Shown here one piece after another: positions 5,101 to 6,359 of a stretch of 6,359 nt of DNA (positions are counted from its first letter, which is position 1; every line of letters begins with the position of its first letter). The notes beneath the pieces were generated by a model. That model did not search any database. It was given only the letters and a program-made list of their open reading frames with translations, and was not told the DNA's origin. The stretch comes from an uncultured Bacteroides sp. Lineage in GTDB: Bacteria; Bacteroidota; Bacteroidia; Bacteroidales; Bacteroidaceae. The stretch is from assembly GCA_900557355.1 (NCBI GenBank), contig USSR01000412.1:1-6359 (forward strand). Reading direction: 5' to 3'. The position numbers were made by a program, and so were the translations under genes.

Positions 5101-6359
5101 CAGCAAATGTCGCAGACCGTACCACACTCGAAGCACCTTTCTCTACTTCCGCATCCATTTCTTTTGCCGATAAAGTACGTCCTTTAAACTTCTTACTGTA
5201 AATATGCGCCAATATACCTTCCAATATAACAATGGAGCCATCGACAACAATACCGAAATCTATCGCCCCCAAGCTCATAAGGTTGGCAGAAACATTAAAG
5301 ATACGCATCAGAATGAATGCAAACAACATTGCTAATGGAATGACGGAAGCCACAATCAGTCCAGCACGTACATTGCCCAGAAAAACAATCAATACCAGAA
5401 ATACGATGATCGCGCCTTCTATCAGATTGTAGATAACAGTAGAAATGTTGCGGTTCACTAATTCAGAGCGGTTCAGATAAGGCTCGATAGTAACACCTTC
5501 CGGCAATATCTTCTGTATCTTTTCCACCCTTTTCTCCAGTTCTCCGGTTACGACATTGGCATTGGCTCCTTTCAGCATCATGGCAATGCCACCCACACAT
5601 TCGCCCTTGCCGTCCATTGTCATGGCTCCGAAACGTTTGGGTGCTCCGAAGCGTACTGTACCAATGTCACTGATACGGATAGGAATACCATTACGATTAG
5701 CTACTACTATCTGTTCCACATCTTTAATGCGGCTTATCATTCCTTCGGAACGAATATAATAAGCACGATTTACTTTCTCGATATAGCTGCCACCCGTATT
5801 CTGATTATTCTTATTTAAAGCTTCGAACACCTCTCCGATGGTGATATTGAGAGAGAAAAGTACATCCGGATCAACCGCTACTTCATATTGTTTCAGATAG
5901 CCTCCGAAACTGTTTATCTCAACAATTCCTGGAATACCTGACAATTGCCGTTTCACAATCCAATCCTGAATGGTACGAAGCTCCATAGCATCATATTTAT
6001 CTTCATAATCCGGCTCCACTTTCAATACATATTGGTATATCTCGCCCAGCCCGGTGGTGATAGGCATCATTTCGGGCATACCCAACTCGGAAGGAATCTC
6101 ACCAGCCACACTCTGTATTTGCTCGTTCACCAGCTGGCGGGCATCCAGAGTAGGTACACTCTCTTTAAAGACTACCGTCACCACCGACAGCCCGAAACGG
6201 GAGACGGAACGGATTTCAGTGACATTCATGATATTGCTCATGGCGATTTCCACGGGCATTGTGATAAGTTGCTCCACCTCTTGTGGAGCCAAAGTTGGTG
6301 ACACGGTTACAATCTGTACCTGATTGTTTGTAATATCCGGAACAGCATCTATAGGAAGT
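2141..6359 (-). CDS. CzcA-type heavy-metal RND transporter fused to a TolC/CzcC-type outer-membrane factor (5' end off the window)
   Basis: The frame is open to the right edge and 1405 residues are visible; the first helix and true start, probably 30-40 residues, are missing. The first visible residues, LPIDAVPDITNNQVQIVTVS, are the conserved start of the first periplasmic domain of CzcA/CusA proteins. Numbered from the first complete codon, transmembrane helices fall near 310-329, 332-354, 360-380, 415-435, 445-470, 505-525, 840-861, 867-887, 892-915, 943-964 and 974-1000, with large periplasmic porter domains before helix 2 and between helices 7 and 8. Helix 4 carries Asp367, Asp373 and Glu380, the proton-relay triad of CzcA. 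About 12 residues after the last helix comes a signal-like helix (1013-1032), then a two-repeat OEP/TolC domain (about 1034-1405) ending ALEYELFK. The protein should export divalent metal ions by proton antiport, with the channel tethered to the pump. The domain calls are very secure; the exact metal is not. Confidence 0.95.
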   Translation of the reverse strand, partial: LPIDAVPDITNNQVQIVTVSPTLAPQEVEQLITMPVEIAMSNIMNVTEIRSVSRFGLSVVTVVFKESVPTLDARQLVNEQIQSVAGEIPSELGMPEMMPITTGLGEIYQYVLKVEPDYEDKYDAMELRTIQDWIVKRQLSGIPGIVEINSFGGYLKQYEVAVDPDVLFSLNITIGEVFEALNKNNQNTGGSYIEKVNRAYYIRSEGMISRIKDVEQIVVANRNGIPIRISDIGTVRFGAPKRFGAMTMDGKGECVGGIAMMLKGANANVVTGELEKRVEKIQKILPEGVTIEPYLNRSELVNRNISTVIYNLIEGAIIVFLVLIVFLGNVRAGLIVASVIPLAMLFAFILMRIFNVSANLMSLGAIDFGIVVDGSIVILEGILAHIYSKKFKGRTLSAKEMDAEVEKGASSVVRSATFAVFIILIVFFPILTLTGIEGKYFTPMAKTLVFCIIGALFLSLTYVPMMASLFLKHHIVTKPTFADKFFEALNKLYARALSFCLRFKWQTVATAFVALVISLFLFTRLGAEFIPTLDEGDFAMQMTLPAGSSLSESIEVSNEAEKLLMDKLPEIKHVVAKIGTAEVPTDPMAVEDADVMIVMKPFKEWTSAASRAEMVEKMKEALEPLANRAEFNFSQPIQLRFNELMTGAKADIAVKLYGEDAHELYQKAKEAAAFVEKVPGASDVIVEQTMGLPQLVVKYNRGKIARYGINIEELNTIIRTAYAGEASGVVFENERRFDLVVRLDQDKVADLNLDKLFVRSNEGIQIPVSEVATIDLVNGPLQINRDATKRRIVIGVNVRGADIQQVVQDIQKTLDKNIQLKPGYYFEYGGQFENLQNAINTLLVVVPVALMLILLLLFFAFKNVTYTLVVFSTVPLSLIGGILALWLRGLPFSISAGVGFIALFGVAVLNGILMINHFNDIRKETMYALSTRRVIARGTAHLLRPVFLTGLVASLGFVPMAIATSAGAEVQRPLATVVIGGLIVSTVLTLLIIPVFYQIVSYTVVWKRHFSAKKFLFFFLLLAVMLPFTAKAQEKVTMEQAIELAKQNHPRLKIASAAIRQVKAGRGEVLELSPTEMNYSWGQLNGELRKDKQWEVTQGLGSLLTPFYKNALVNRQVETGTFYRKIVEKEVVAEVKRAWAYYLYACNLRALYSDQNKLAGQLQRMGELRYQQGEITLLEKNMTTSMAVDMKNRLFQAQEEEKLALSRLNWVCYADRPLIPADTALILFPVDYQVPSFSEVHLNYFQSQANEAKAQLNVERSRFFPELSFGYVRQDILPLKGLNSWMVGVSFPVYFLPRHSKIKQAKVAAVIARTEAEANTQNLYNKVSEAVASLRRQSESLRYYTRSALKEADELLKVANLQLQHSETNITEFIQAVNVARDIRRGYLETVYQYNIAALEYELFK
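3263..3340 (-). other. Internal signal-peptide-like junction between RND and outer-membrane-factor domains
   Basis: Between the last RND helix and the OEP domain the fusion protein has a basic stretch (KRHFSAKK), a hydrophobic core (FLFFFLLLAVMLPF) and TAKA followed by Gln-Glu. That is the n, h and c region of a Sec signal peptide with a type I signal peptidase motif AxA, here at Ala1030-Lys-Ala1032 of the visible chain. RND proteins end in the cytoplasm, so a thirteenth N-in helix is required to carry the channel domain into the periplasm. Whether it is cleaved or stays as an anchor cannot be told from sequence. Confidence 0.75.
5219..5260 (-). other. Helix 4 proton-relay motif, DFGxxxDG-x6-E (CzcA class)
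   Basis: The motif reads DFGIVVDGSIVILE. Its acidic residues are spaced 6 and 7 apart, as are Asp402, Asp408 and Glu415 of Cupriavidus metallidurans CzcA, which are established as important for proton-driven metal transport. Cu(I)/Ag(I) CusA-type pumps lack the first Asp, so the triad favours divalent cations. The residue after Glu is Gly instead of the Asn common in the family. Confidence 0.85.

Noticed and set aside
6302..6304. GTG as a possible start codon of the RND gene, giving a 1387-residue product
   Set aside because: The frame stays open to the right edge and the 18 codons upstream encode conserved CzcA-family sequence (PIDAVPDITNNQVQ), so this GTG is an internal valine.

Overview
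The window looks like a piece of a gut-type Bacteroidota chromosome (Bacteroides or a close relative). The reasons are moderate G+C, TAnnTTTG-type promoter boxes instead of sigma-70 boxes, weak or absent Shine-Dalgarno sequences, and an RND metal pump fused to its outer-membrane channel, an arrangement I recall from this phylum. The assignment is by inspection only, with no database search.

Every gene lies on the minus strand, so the order of transcription runs from the right edge to the left. (1) 6359-2141: a very large CzcA-type heavy-metal RND transporter fused in frame to a TolC/CzcC-type outer-membrane factor. Its first few dozen residues lie beyond the right edge. (2) 2139-1225: a short CzcB-like lipoprotein adaptor that starts one base after the stop of the fusion gene. 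(3) A 71-base gap (1154-1224) holding candidate Bacteroidota promoter boxes and a small set of inverted ATAAGG/CCTTAT arms. (4) 1153-116: a four-helix LytS/YpdA-type sensor histidine kinase. (5) 119-1: the beginning of a receiver-domain response regulator, probably of the LytTR class, overlapping the kinase gene by ATGA and cut by the left edge.

The first two genes supply all parts of a three-component efflux pump: the inner-membrane proton-driven transporter and the outer-membrane channel in one polypeptide, and the periplasmic adaptor in the other. An Asp/Asp/Glu triad in transmembrane helix 4 with CzcA spacing points to divalent cations (Zn/Co/Cd/Ni) rather than Cu(I)/Ag(I). The kinase/regulator pair directly downstream is a candidate controller; its kinase has five histidines in a short predicted periplasmic loop, which would suit a metal sensor.

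The points most worth a second look are the signal-peptide-like segment with an AKA|Q cleavage motif at the transporter/channel junction, the apparent absence of a membrane-proximal domain from the adaptor, and the His-rich loop of the kinase. No RNA genes, insertion sequences, CRISPR arrays or convincing terminators were seen, and no gene-free stretch exceeds 300 bases.
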